DNA from: Lunularia cruciata
Taxonomy: Eukaryota > Streptophyta > Marchantiopsida > Lunulariales > Lunulariaceae
Assembly: GCA_948567375.1 (NCBI GenBank)
Contig: OX419762.1
Span: forward strand, 54,293,034-54,357,033
Direction of reading: 5' to 3'
Length of the DNA: 64,000 bases
Below are positions 33,501-42,275 of this stretch, piece after piece; the stretch's first letter is position 1; every line of letters starts with the position of its first letter. Under the pieces are notes generated by a model. It was not told the DNA's origin. It saw only the letters and a list, made by a program, of their open reading frames with translations, and did not search any database. Made by a program: the position numbers and the translations under genes.

Positions 33501-35255
33501 AAGGCTTATGCATTGACCATCTACATGAAGAAGGGTGTAGATTACATGGTGATTTTGGAAGACAAGGAGGCTCTCAAAGCTTTTGAGGAGCTCAAGCAAT
33601 CCCTTGTTGTAGCTCCAATTCTTGCTAAACCTGATTGGAGTAAGCCTTTCATCCTCTACACTGATGCTTCTAATGTAGCTATAGGATGCACTCTTAGTCA
33701 ATTAGACCAAGATGGGCATGATCATCCAATAGCTTATGCTAGTAGGCAGATGGTTTCAGCAGAGAAGAACTACTCTGTCACAGAGAGAGAAGGGTTGGCA
33801 GTGATCTTTGGTCTCAAGAAGTTTAGACACTACTTGATTGGAGGGAAAGCCACAATTGTCACGGATCACAAGGCTTTGAAGTACATCTTCAACAAGCCTA
33901 ATGTTGAAGGGAGACTAGCAAGGTGGATGATACTCTTGTCTGAGTATGACTACACAATTGAGGATAGGCCAGGAAAGAAACATGCAAATGCTGATTTGTT
34001 ATCTAGAGCCTATGATCATGATGGAGATGAGCCAGTAGATGATTCCTTCCCGGATGAGGAGCTCATGACAATCTCAGTCACTCAAGAGATTCCAATGGAG
34101 TACAAGGAGATTGTGGATTTTGTGACAAGAGGTAACTATCCAGAAGGGATGCATGCTAGGGAGAGGAAGGCCCTTGCAGCAAGATCTAGACCTTACACAA
34201 TGGTGGAGGATATTCTTTTTCACCAAGGAGCAGATGGTCTACTTCGAAGAGCAGTGGGTAAGGAAGAGTCTATCCTACTCATAAAGGAGTTTCATGAAGG
34301 TTTAGTATGTGGAGGACACTTTGCAGGAAAGGTGACTGCTTTCAAGATTCTAGATGCAGGTTACCATTGGAGAGGGATTTTCAAGGATTGTCTTGATTAT
34401 TGCAAAACTTGTCATGTTTGTCAAGCTTTTGCTAGAAAGTCTACATCCACTCCACCACTTAGATCAATTCCATTGCTAGGACCTTTTGAGAAGTGGGGAA
34501 TTGATTTTGTAGGACCTCTCAATAGAACCCCAAGGAACAATCGGTACATTGTGGTAGTTACTGATTACCTTACCAAGTGGGTTGAGGCTAGACCATTGAG
34601 GGACAAGAATGAAGATGAAGTGGGTAGATTTCTTTATGAACGCATTATCACTAGGTTTGGATGCCCTTTGGAGTTGGTTTCTGATAGAGGAGGAGAGTTT
34701 ACAGGAAGCATTACTACAGCCATGCTACGACATTTCTCTATCACACATAGAGTAACTACATCCTATAAGCCAAATTCCAATGGCTTGGCAGAGAGAACCA
34801 ATCAGACCTTGTGCATGATGTTGGCCAAAGATGCAGAAATGGAGGGGGCTAAACATCATTGGGACAAGAGGATTCATGCAGTTTTGTGGGAGTATAGGAC
34901 AACCATGAAGACTTCCACTGGATATTCTCCATTCCAATTGGTGTATGGTATTGAGTCTACCTTACCTATTCACTTTGATCTTCCTACCTTCCAAAGCATT
35001 CATAGGAGATTGAAGAAAGCACAAGGAAGTGATGCAGGGAAGTCAAGGAAGGATCAACTCATGGAGTTGGAAGAGGCAAGAGCAGTTGCTATGGTTCGAG
35101 TGGAGCAAGCCCAAAGGAAACAAAAGGAGAGCTATGACAAGAGGCAAGGCAAGAAGAAGGTGTGGGGCAATTACACCTATGATCTCAAGGAGTTGGGAGG
35201 AAGACACTTTGATAGGATTAACCATGATAAGTTGAAGATGTACCATAGAAGGTAG
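30540..35255 (+). CDS. Gag-Pol polyprotein of the Athila-type element, 1,571 aa, intact
   Basis: One frame from ATG 30540 to TAG 35253-35255. Gag covers about residues 1-300 with the zinc knuckle C282-X2-C285-X4-H290-X4-C295. Protease has ALVDGGSA (Asp502). RT has FGDGYSGYNQI (Asp829; most relatives have FLDGYSG) and FIDDF (Asp893, Asp894; the usual first residue is Tyr). RNase H has YTDAS (Asp1042), and integrase has an HHCC segment then D1322, D1382 and E1418 (DX35E in the second spacing). No chromodomain is seen after the integrase, as in the Athila/Tat lineage. No internal stops. It copies the element RNA in cytoplasmic particles and integrates the DNA in the nucleus. Confidence 0.95.
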   Translation: MGKLLVFFGKDGEDVEAFVRDFKRACIGNNERRKNEWASLLPDFFEDAALTWYESEYQKRERREGEEESWETLTSALIENFLPDESYERLMSEVTFLKQGDGEKVRVYVERVEKLESRFRIVLRKGGDDVETTMIGIGAMLTKNFVGGLRPQIRSKVRYEKPSSKVEAIKIAIRMEESLEGDESDLVVKEVVHPPQGYKYGGTSDTLVTRVAPQVVVALILAPPPKDPLQTITEQLADLKINVVQLWEKREVDQNVGRGPRSYGNYPYRGGQPANNFNDRNCFGCGGRGHIQRNCPNSTYHGGRGYEGANRGKEGGSETQVAPNPNKGKGIASIDVVESKYEKGECSNSKGLNLELLAQEKKRARFAEDVHSSQGFTSSKDTPMSTRSTRTSTPSTTKTPRKKLGMEDFLISKQQWNYNVLEDVGSHKANITVGQLIALNPTLRKELRGGLSSTRSKKKKKAKVPVSMGVVDAKPAPWEACEYASKIDVRVNGHNIKDALVDGGSAVNAMSERLMKKLGMIPSRPSTFVVSMANKQQVRPVGVMDKVVVSVMGVQNLMTFQVLKDSSYDLLLGRPWLRVARTTDRWHKGYLRIGPSNHRVTVPVTNTTNTSHSDTPSSNYWESDSKEGASGVDTSMEEETSMEEDESESDSDVYPLCAMDFAPKPEVLKDPDKSPLTLEEVERRLSTLKYGPNVTKEEKVRFEEIFRKFIHVFAFSYKDLKEVTLEEHKIEVESHARPIRQKQRRISPPISLVVKEEIDKLKEAGFIFEVENSEWVSPIVIVKKKNGKLRVCVDYKKLNAVTKKDYYPLPFIDEILEEVAGHERYSFGDGYSGYNQIKIAPEHQQLTTFTTPWGTYAFKVMPFGLCNAPATFQRFMNKVFEPFIGKFVRDFIDDFCVYGSKEEHFEHLIKVLQRLDEANASLNPEKCIFGCEEGLLLGHIISKDGIAVDPEKVRKISDLPFPSSLTKLRQFLGMVGYYRRFIFSFSNKAYALTIYMKKGVDYMVILEDKEALKAFEELKQSLVVAPILAKPDWSKPFILYTDASNVAIGCTLSQLDQDGHDHPIAYASRQMVSAEKNYSVTEREGLAVIFGLKKFRHYLIGGKATIVTDHKALKYIFNKPNVEGRLARWMILLSEYDYTIEDRPGKKHANADLLSRAYDHDGDEPVDDSFPDEELMTISVTQEIPMEYKEIVDFVTRGNYPEGMHARERKALAARSRPYTMVEDILFHQGADGLLRRAVGKEESILLIKEFHEGLVCGGHFAGKVTAFKILDAGYHWRGIFKDCLDYCKTCHVCQAFARKSTSTPPLRSIPLLGPFEKWGIDFVGPLNRTPRNNRYIVVVTDYLTKWVEARPLRDKNEDEVGRFLYERIITRFGCPLELVSDRGGEFTGSITTAMLRHFSITHRVTTSYKPNSNGLAERTNQTLCMMLAKDAEMEGAKHHWDKRIHAVLWEYRTTMKTSTGYSPFQLVYGIESTLPIHFDLPTFQSIHRRLKKAQGSDAGKSRKDQLMELEEARAVAMVRVEQAQRKQKESYDKRQGKKKVWGNYTYDLKELGGRHFDRINHDKLKMYHRR

Positions 35256-35288
35256 AGAGACCTTCACTTTGAGGACAAAGTGAAAACT

Positions 35289-35303
35289 TAGTCCGGGGGT
35301 AAA
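35289..35303 (+). other. polypurine tract region of the Athila-type element
   Basis: AGTCCGGGGGTAAA directly precedes the 3' LTR (TGTAACACCC at 35304). The sequence 35256-35288 between the Gag-Pol stop and the tract is short and holds a small hairpin-like CACTTTGAGGACAAAGTG. Confidence 0.65.
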
Positions 35304-35982
35304 TGTAACACCCATTTGTGCATGTGTGTGGTATTGTGATATTTAGCTTGGTATTACAAGTACTTAAGAGATATTATTTATATAGAGATAAAGGATGGTT
35401 CTATATTAGTCATGGTTAGCTAAAGTTAGTCATAGCTAAGATAGATGGGACCTTACTTTAGAGGAAGTAGAAAAGATGAGCACCACTATTTTGGATTTTA
35501 GTGTGTTGACTTGGTATTATTCCTAGGTGTTTGGCTTTGGGGAAAGAGTTGAGAACTCTTGGGCCCGCAAGCCTTTTTGTTTTGGATTCTTCTTTAGTCC
35601 AAGGATAGCCCATGTGAAGGAATCCTTGCTTTAGTGGTTGGGTCAAGATAAGGGGAATATGCCCATGTGAATGGATATTCCTTTCTACTTTTTGACTTTA
35701 CTTGACTTTTAGTCTAGTAACTTGAGTTACTACGGTAATTAGTAACTTTGGTACGTAACTATTTCACAAGTATATAAACAAGGAGTGAGGAGGTACTCAT
35801 CATCCTTTCATTTGCAACTATCTCTCTCTCATTGAGTTCTCTAGTGAGCAATGTCTTGAGTCTTGGAGTGTTAGCCTTGGAGGAGTATGATGGAGTTGGG
35901 GTTCCTTGCCTTCTTAGTCCATGGTGCGCTACCATAATAGCCATCAGAGGTTCATCCTGAGTGAGAGACAGGCCGGCTCACA
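35304..35982 (+). repeat. 3' LTR of the intact Athila-type element
   Basis: 679 bp, reads as identical to 28291-28969. It is followed by the GGTC duplication and the remainder of the MT element 2 protease region. Confidence 0.95.
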
Positions 35983-37190
35983 GGTCCCGGACTGTAGTGA
36001 GCCAAGACTGCCACTACGAAGCGTACTGGTATGCGACATACCCGTCCCTCACCAGACTGCCAACCAGGTCTATAAGAGGTTGTCTCCTCCCAATAGTCAA
36101 TACTGAAACCCATAGGGTATAACACTGCTCCCCCAACTAGCACATCATATGACTCAGCTATCATCGCAATAGCCTGAGCTCTCACCACCGAGCTATCAGT
36201 CAGATGACCAGGCTGAACCTGGACAACAAGCTCTCCACGTGTGATGTACTGTGTCGAACCACCACCAAGAGATGTCTGGATCTGAAATGGACACCTCTCC
36301 ACATCGGTCTTCCGTAACTCTAGACCAACAACTGCAGCCTTCCCCAACATAAGGGGCTGCGCACCAGAGTCTAACAAGACTCTCTGTGGTGTATAGACCT
36401 TCCCTGAAGGTCCTACCAAACAAAAGATCCCCCTCTGGTTATCCAATAGGACAACACCAGGTGTAAACCGCGCTCTCTCAAAGGCCGGTCTAGCTGGCAA
36501 CTCCTCCAGTCTAGCCGATGCTGCCTGCCATAAACCACTGGTCGCTGAACGGATCCCATGCTCCTCAACCAAGTCAGCTCCACTACCAACCACCTCTGCT
36601 CTAGTAGTAGGAACTGCACCATCCCTACTCTCACACAACGTGGCAGCCAACCGGAACACTGGGGCTGGGTCCACTCCCAATGTAAACATGTCACTAGCTG
36701 AAAATAAAGGATGCCGCATAATCAGCTGAGCCGCCCCCAACATCATGCTAGACTCAATCTGTGTAGTAGCAGGTGGCTGACTAGCAGGTACTCCATCAAG
36801 TACTCCATCACCACCTACCATACCTGCACTGGGACGTCTAGGAACCATGGATGTCGTCTGCAATGCCTCAGATAACGTGAAAGATTGGGGAAGTCTGACC
36901 TGTCTCCCAACCTCTCCTCTCTGTAAGTCCAACTCCACTGATGCTCCTCTAGGCTCTGGAGCACGTATTGCACTCCTAGTCACTGCTGCAAATGCATCCA
37001 CCTGTGCTGCTCCGCACATGAAGTCCAAAGCATCTCTATCACCAGCATATGAGGTGGAAGCCTCAGCACCCGAATCTGATCTCCTATGAGCAATAGCCAT
37101 ACTAGCCAATCTCTGCTCCAACTGCTCAATCCGAGTAGCCATAGCTGTGTCAGAAGTAAGGGCAGGTACTGCACCCCTACTAGGTGTAGA
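35983..37190 (-). CDS. protease-containing part of the MT element 2 polyprotein, truncated
   Basis: Follows the gag frame after a stop at 37193-37191. It begins with a Ser/Ala-rich linker containing a heptad-like stretch (MATRIEQLEQRLASMA), then a retropepsin: LLDSGAQPLML with active Asp258 (numbered from the ATG at 37142), then SYDVLVGGAVLYPMGF. It would cleave the polyprotein. The frame is cut at 35983 by the Athila element; its continuation is the methyltransferase at 28290. Element 1 shows the gag and protease parts open in one frame, so the stop before it is private to this copy. Confidence 0.8.
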
Positions 37191-38660
37191 TCAACTACCA
37201 CCACCTCTACCACCTCGTCCTCCATGAACTGGAGCTCCTCTACTACCTGCCATAGCAGCCCTACCACTCCGTAACTCCGGGTGTAGGTCAAAACACCGGT
37301 CACTAGTATGACCAAATCTATGGCAGTGCTCACACTGCCTCTGTGCTGGCTGTGATGCACCAGAGGTATCGGGTCCGCTGCCCTGAGTACACTCTCTCCT
37401 ATGGTGAGGTCCACCACAAGTCCAACAAGCAACACCACCACTCACTGGCTGCTGCTGCCCCGAAAATGAGGGTAAGGGTCTAACTCCACTAGGCCCTCCA
37501 CTCGCTCCATAGGATCTGGGCTGTCCACCCTGTCCTCGAAAATCAACTGGGCGTGGTGCATTCTGCTGCACTCTAGAAGAAGTCACAACCGTGGATGAGG
37601 TCTCTCTACCAAATCCAGATGTCACCACTCTCTCCTCCACCATGTTGAGCTCAATACGCTCAGCCAAACCAAAGACTACTGCCAAAGTGGGCGAAGTAGC
37701 CTGCAACAACGTAGCATCACGAACTCTACGTCGCAACTCCCTGTCCAGTATCCCATACCAAAACTGGACTGCCTGGGCCTCAGTAACTCCCTGAGTGAAA
37801 CTGATCAGCCGCCTCATGCGAGTGTATGCCTCGCGTAGGCTCTCTCCAGCCTTCCGCTGGAACTCCTGCAAGCTCCTCAGCTTGTCAGTCCGCACTCCCT
37901 GGTAGTTCTGCCTCAAACATAGGAAGAACTCAACCATGGGGTTAAACCCCGGTACCACACCACCTCCTGCAGCGGTACCTCCACTCGTAGTAGCACTATC
38001 TCCAGCTAGTGCACCTCCACTAGCTCCACCAACACTACTCGAGCTAGAACTCGTAGGTACAGCCGACCTACTCATGGCCACCGAACCTGAAGTGATGGAG
38101 ACATAGTGTGGAGACCAATACTGTCTCCATAACTCAATCTCCTCCAAATGAGCTCTCTTGAACTCATGGTAGTCGTCCATCGGTGGACCCTCCAAGTGCT
38201 GAAACAACCCCTTCCATGCCATGAAGGGTGTGAACAAAGTCGGGTTCCGCATCTGCTGCAGATCACACCAACTATCGAACTCCTGGATGAACTCATCCAA
38301 CTCAATGGTACCCACTGTACCAGAGTAACGCCTAGGGCCTTTGGAGGCCCCATAAATCTCATCCATGTCCCACAACAACGGTGCGGACACACCAAGTGCA
38401 CTCTCAACTGAATCAGCTCCTGTGTCGAACTCCAACTCAGAGTCAATCTCCTCCCTCACTGGGACCTGAGATACAGGCTGATACCGAGCACCACTCCGAG
38501 TAAACCCACTGCGTACTGCAGGGCTTACTCCTCTGGAATCTCCAAAGAACTCCGTCGTGACAAAGTAACCACACCAACAAACCCAAACCACCAACTGCAA
38601 CAGCAAGTCGCAACCGCAAGTGCCCCACCAAGTGCCAACACCAACGCGTGCCAACACCAA
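37191..38660 (-). CDS. Gag of MT element 2
   Basis: Open for 489 codons. It has a retrotransposon Gag-type helical region (GIDELRRR-like core near FWYGILDRELRRRV), a Ser/Gly-rich linker and two zinc knuckles: C412-X2-C415 with H419/H420 and C424, and C443-X2-C446-X4-H451-X4-C456. It ends in a Gly/Arg run at TGA 37193-37191, where element 1 has GGA. The first ATG in frame is at 38366 (residue 99), yet the upstream ~90 codons are open and alike in both copies, so start choice is unclear: a non-ATG start, or a spliced leader. Confidence 0.8.
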   Translation of the reverse strand: MVLARVGVGTWWGTCGCDLLLQLVVWVCWCGYFVTTEFFGDSRGVSPAVRSGFTRSGARYQPVSQVPVREEIDSELEFDTGADSVESALGVSAPLLWDMDEIYGASKGPRRYSGTVGTIELDEFIQEFDSWCDLQQMRNPTLFTPFMAWKGLFQHLEGPPMDDYHEFKRAHLEEIELWRQYWSPHYVSITSGSVAMSRSAVPTSSSSSSVGGASGGALAGDSATTSGGTAAGGGVVPGFNPMVEFFLCLRQNYQGVRTDKLRSLQEFQRKAGESLREAYTRMRRLISFTQGVTEAQAVQFWYGILDRELRRRVRDATLLQATSPTLAVVFGLAERIELNMVEERVVTSGFGRETSSTVVTSSRVQQNAPRPVDFRGQGGQPRSYGASGGPSGVRPLPSFSGQQQPVSGGVACWTCGGPHHRRECTQGSGPDTSGASQPAQRQCEHCHRFGHTSDRCFDLHPELRSGRAAMAGSRGAPVHGGRGGRGGGS

Positions 38661-39787
38661 CTAAAACACCACCCACTAATGTAACTCTAACCGAGATAAC
38701 TACACTAGGGGAAGGGCAACCTGTAACTTGCCATCATAACACGCACTCTCACTGTCTGCAGGTCATCACTTCCTGCCTCACCGGAGAGAAACAAAGGTAG
38801 TCTGACTGGTCATCACTCCAGCCTCACCACCGAGAGCACACCAGAGCACCAACGCTCAAAAGTCAAGGCACCTCACACAAATGTGGTGCACAAATAGGAA
38901 GTAGAGAATGGAGGGGATCCAATCACAAGAAATCTAAACAAAAACCCTCCATCTCATAACACAACACGGGACTGACTCTGCCACCATTTGGCATTTGACA
39001 TAAGAGGATTTTGTATCTAAGTCCTAAGCTACCAGGATCACCAAGAATGGGATCAAACTGCCTCTCCTAGCCAAAGCTACATGTGTATAGATAATAGTGG
39101 CACAGTCACTATGACAACAAGTGAGGGTGGACCAGTTGGCTAGGGCACCAATCTAGGAACAAGAGATCTAGGGGTCAAACCCTGTTGCGCACAATCTAGC
39201 AAGAAAGGCAGATTTTGCCAACCAATGACCAAGATCTACACTAAACTAGCTAGCCTCACGCCAGCAAGCTGGCTTGCTGGCCCTTCTGGCCCTTCTAGGC
39301 CTTCGTAGCCTCTCACAGCCCTATGCCTCAAAGCCTCGAAACGCCGAAATTCAGCCAAATGAGGCCTTTCTTGTTGCCACTTCGACGTAAACCCTAAAGA
39401 TGGATGTCCACCAAATCCCCCGCTAACTTTCCACTCGAGCCAAATTGACAAAACGGGTTTTTCCAAATCACAATTTCATGAGAAGAGCTTTCCAACTCCA
39501 CCTTCAATTTCACTTTCTGAGCCCAACTCGCAGCAAATTGGTCCTGCCTTCACCTCCTGAGCTCAAAATCACAACACTGCTCGAAAATTGCTCCTTCTTT
39601 GCTCGAAATTTGGCCAGCGCTTCCGCACACCGTCCGCCTAACTGCCAAATTTGCATCAACTACACGAGCTTCTGCACACTAGGGAAACACAAAACCTGAA
39701 TCGAGCTACCACGATCCACCGAGCTTGGAGATACCACCAACACTCAACGTTCCTGCACCCGATTTCCCCCTGACTTCACTTCTCTGA
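38661..39787 (-). other. 5' leader of MT element 2
   Basis: 1.1 kb between A1 and gag. It carries a small ORF start shared with element 1 (MEKPVLSIWLEWKVSGGFGG at 39466) and an antisense SINE-like head at 39131-39195. After A1 comes ATCAGAGAAG, which partly resembles the TATCAGAG of an initiator-tRNA-Met primer site. Element 1's leader is longer by a CT-rich segment at about 43040-43135. Confidence 0.65.
39131..39195 (+). repeat. tRNA-derived SINE-like head in MT element 2 leader
   Basis: On the + strand there is an A-box-like TTGGCTAGGGCACC (39136-39149) and, at the tRNA spacing, a B-box-like GGTCAAACCC (39173-39182). The order and distance fit an internal RNA polymerase III promoter. It lies antisense to the element. 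The same sequence is at 42796-42860 in element 1, so the family acquired it before the two copies split. The 3' limit is not clear. Confidence 0.45.
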
Positions 39788-40238
39788 TGTAATCAGATTG
39801 CTTAACATTCTCAACTCAACTCAACTCAGATCAGTACTTGATCTGTCACTCTATAAACTGCCAACAACTGGGCACTGATTACAGTCAAGCCACACCCACT
39901 CAAGCATAGAGAATCCAAGTGACGCTCGCCGGCCTCTGTCCACCATAGCCAGGAACTCGAAGGCTCAACATCAAAGAAGTGAGCTCTCTGGAGCTCACTT
40001 CGAAACTATACCCCCTGGACTTGAGCTAGCCCTGAAACCCTAACGGTCCCGCTGACGGCACACTCGACGGTGCAAACGGTGCAAAGTGATGGTGGGCCCT
40101 ACCGTGAAGTCAGTACCCCGAACACAAAATCTAACCGTCGGAAAGTAGTCCCTGAGAAACAGCTAGAATAACTCTAACTACCATCACTGGAACTCCAGTG
40201 TCCGAGCATCTAGATGCGGAACTACAAATGGCGTGACA
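39788..40238 (-). repeat. A1 terminal block of MT element 2
   Basis: 451 bp, TGTCACGCC at 40238 to GATTACA at 39788. It is a direct repeat of A2 (22841-23288) and of the A blocks of element 1. The ACTA duplication abuts TGTC directly. No B block follows on the inner side; the leader begins at once. Confidence 0.9.
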
Positions 40239-42275
40239 ACTACCAACCACCTCTGCTCTAGTAGTAGGAACTGCACCATCCCTACTCTCACACAACGTGG
40301 TAGCCAACCGGAATACTGGGGCTGGGTCAACTCCCAATGTAAACATATCACTTGGCAAAAACAAAGGACGCCGCATAATCAGCTGAGCCGGCCCCAACAT
40401 CATGCTAGACTTATTCTATGTAGTAGCAGGTGGCTGACTAGCAGGTAGTCCATCAGGTAGTCCATCAAGTACTCCATCACTACCAACCACACCTGCACTG
40501 GGATGTCTAGGAACCATGGATGTCGTATGCAATGCCTCAGATAGCGTGAAAGACTAGGGAAGTCTGACCTGTCTCCCAACCTCTCCTCTCTGTAAGTCCA
40601 ACTCCACGGATGCTCCTCTAGGCTCTGGAGCACGTACTGCACTCCTAGTCACTGCTGCAGATGCATCCACTTGTGCTGCTCCGCACATGAAGTCCAAAGC
40701 ATCTCTATCACCAGCATATGAGGTGGAAGCCTCAGCACCCGAATCTGATCTCCTATGAGCAATAGCCATACTAGCCAATCTCTGCTCCAACTGCTCAATC
40801 CGAGTAGCCATAGCTGTGTCAGAAGTAAGGGCAGGTACTGCACCCCTACTAGGTGTAGATCCTCTACCACCACCTCTACCACCTGGTCCTCCATGAACTG
40901 GAGCTCCTCTACTACCTGCCATAGCAGCCCTACCACTCCGTAACTCCGGGTGTAGGTCAAAACACCAATCACTAGTGTGACCAAATCTATGGCAATGCTC
41001 ACACTGCCTTTGTGCTGGCTGTGATGCACCAGAGGTATCAGGTCCGCTGCCCTGAGTACACTCTCTCCGATGGTGAGATCCACCACAAGTCCAACAAGCA
41101 ACACCACCACTCACTGGCTGCTGCTGACCCAAAAATGAGGGTAAGGGTCTAACTCCACTAGGCCCTCCACTCACTCCATAGGATCTAGGCTGTCCACCCT
41201 GTCCTTGAAAACCAACTAGGCGTGGTGCACTCTGCTGCACTCTAGAAGAAGTCACAGCCGTAGATGAGGTCTCCCTACCAAATCCTGATGTCACCACTCT
41301 CTCCTCCACCATGTTGAGCTCAATACGCTCAGCCAAACCAAAGACTACTGCCAAAGTGGGCGAAGTAGCCTGCAACAACGTAGCATCACAAACTCTACAT
41401 CGCAACTCCCTGTCCAGTATCCCATACCAAAACTGGACTGCTTGGGCCTCAATAACCCCCTGAGTGAAACTGATCAGCCGCCTCATGCGAGTGTATGCCT
41501 CGCGTAGGCTCTCTCCAGCCTTCCGCTGGAACTCCTGCAAGCTCCTCAGCTTGTCAGTCCGTACTCCCTAGTAGTTCTGCCTCAAACACAAGAAGAACTC
41601 CACTATGGGGTTAAACCTCGGTACCACACCACCTCTTGTAGTGGTACCTCCACTCGTAGTAGCACTATCTCCAGCTAGTGCACCTCCATTAGCTCCACCA
41701 ACACTACTCGAGCTAGAACTCGTAGGTACAGCCGATCTACTCCTGGCCACCGAGCCTGAAGTGATGGAGACATAGTGTGGAGACCAATACTGTCTCCATA
41801 ACTCAATCTCCTCCAAATGAGCTCTCTTGAACTCATGGTAGTCATCCATCGGTGGACCCTCCAAGTGCTGAAACAAACCCTTCCATGCCATGAAGGGTGT
41901 GAACAAAGTCGGGTTCCGCATCTACTACAGATCACACCAACTATCAAACTCCTGGATGAAGTCATCCAACTCAATGGTATCCACTGTAACAGAGTAACGC
42001 CTAGGGCCTTTGGAGGCCCCATAAATCTCATCCATGTCCCACAACAACGGTGCGGACACACCAAGTGCACTCTCAACTGAATCAGCTCCTGTGTCGAACT
42101 CCAACTCAGAGTCAATCTCCTCCCTCACGGGGACCTGAGATATAGGCTGATACCAAGCGCCACTCCGAGTAAACCCACTGCGTACTATAGGGCTAACTCC
42201 TCTGGAATCTCCAAAGAACTCCGTCGTGACAAAGTAACCACACCAACAAACCCAAACCACCAATTGCAACCGCAA
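40239..42275 (-). pseudogene. gag and start of protease linker of MT element 1
   Basis: Pieces at 42275-41925, 41921-41568 and 41540-40554 match the element 2 Gag; TAG or TGA stops separate them. The last piece runs through both zinc knuckles (CWTCGGSHHRREC and CEHCHRFGHTSDWC) and on, without a stop, into MATRIEQLEQRLASMA, showing that gag and protease were one frame. It is interrupted at 40239 by MT element 2. Confidence 0.8.

Larger units (their letters stand above)
28291..35982 (+). mobile_element. intact Athila/Tat-type Ty3/gypsy retrotransposon, TSD GGTC
   Basis: 7,692 bp with two 679-bp LTRs that I find identical on reading, a primer-site-like start, three small leader ORFs, one uninterrupted 1,571-codon Gag-Pol and a polypurine tract. 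GGTC lies on both flanks (28287-28290; 35983-35986), and the unfilled site is present in element 1 near 22126-22140 (TATGGTCCCGGAC). Identical LTRs mean a very recent insertion. It lies in the opposite orientation inside MT element 2. Confidence 0.95.
22734..40238 (-). mobile_element. MT element 2: best-preserved methyltransferase-carrying gypsy element, TSD ACTA
   Basis: Ends are TGTCACGCC (from 40238) and ...GCACAACA (at 22734), with ACTA on both flanks (22730-22733; 40239-40242). The intact Athila element at 28291-35982 marks 36587-36600 of this same element as the model for the unfilled site in element 1. Net length is about 9.8 kb. It has few private stops. Its proteins form one collinear frame in the ancestor: element 1 shows gag and protease open together. 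It is the best source for the family's consensus. Confidence 0.92.

Noticed and set aside
36847-37274. + strand ORFs across the MT gag and linker
   Set aside because: They recur in element 1 only because they are shadows of the conserved gag-protease frame on the minus strand.
39445-39699. 84-residue + strand ORF in the MT leader, also seen in element 1
   Set aside because: It is shared between the copies but has no motif, a shifting end and no start context. It is likely carried passively with the leader.
22734-40238. Classing the MT elements as DIRS/Ngaro on account of the split repeats
   Set aside because: No tyrosine recombinase is seen. A DDE integrase with its zinc-binding part and 4-bp duplications are present.
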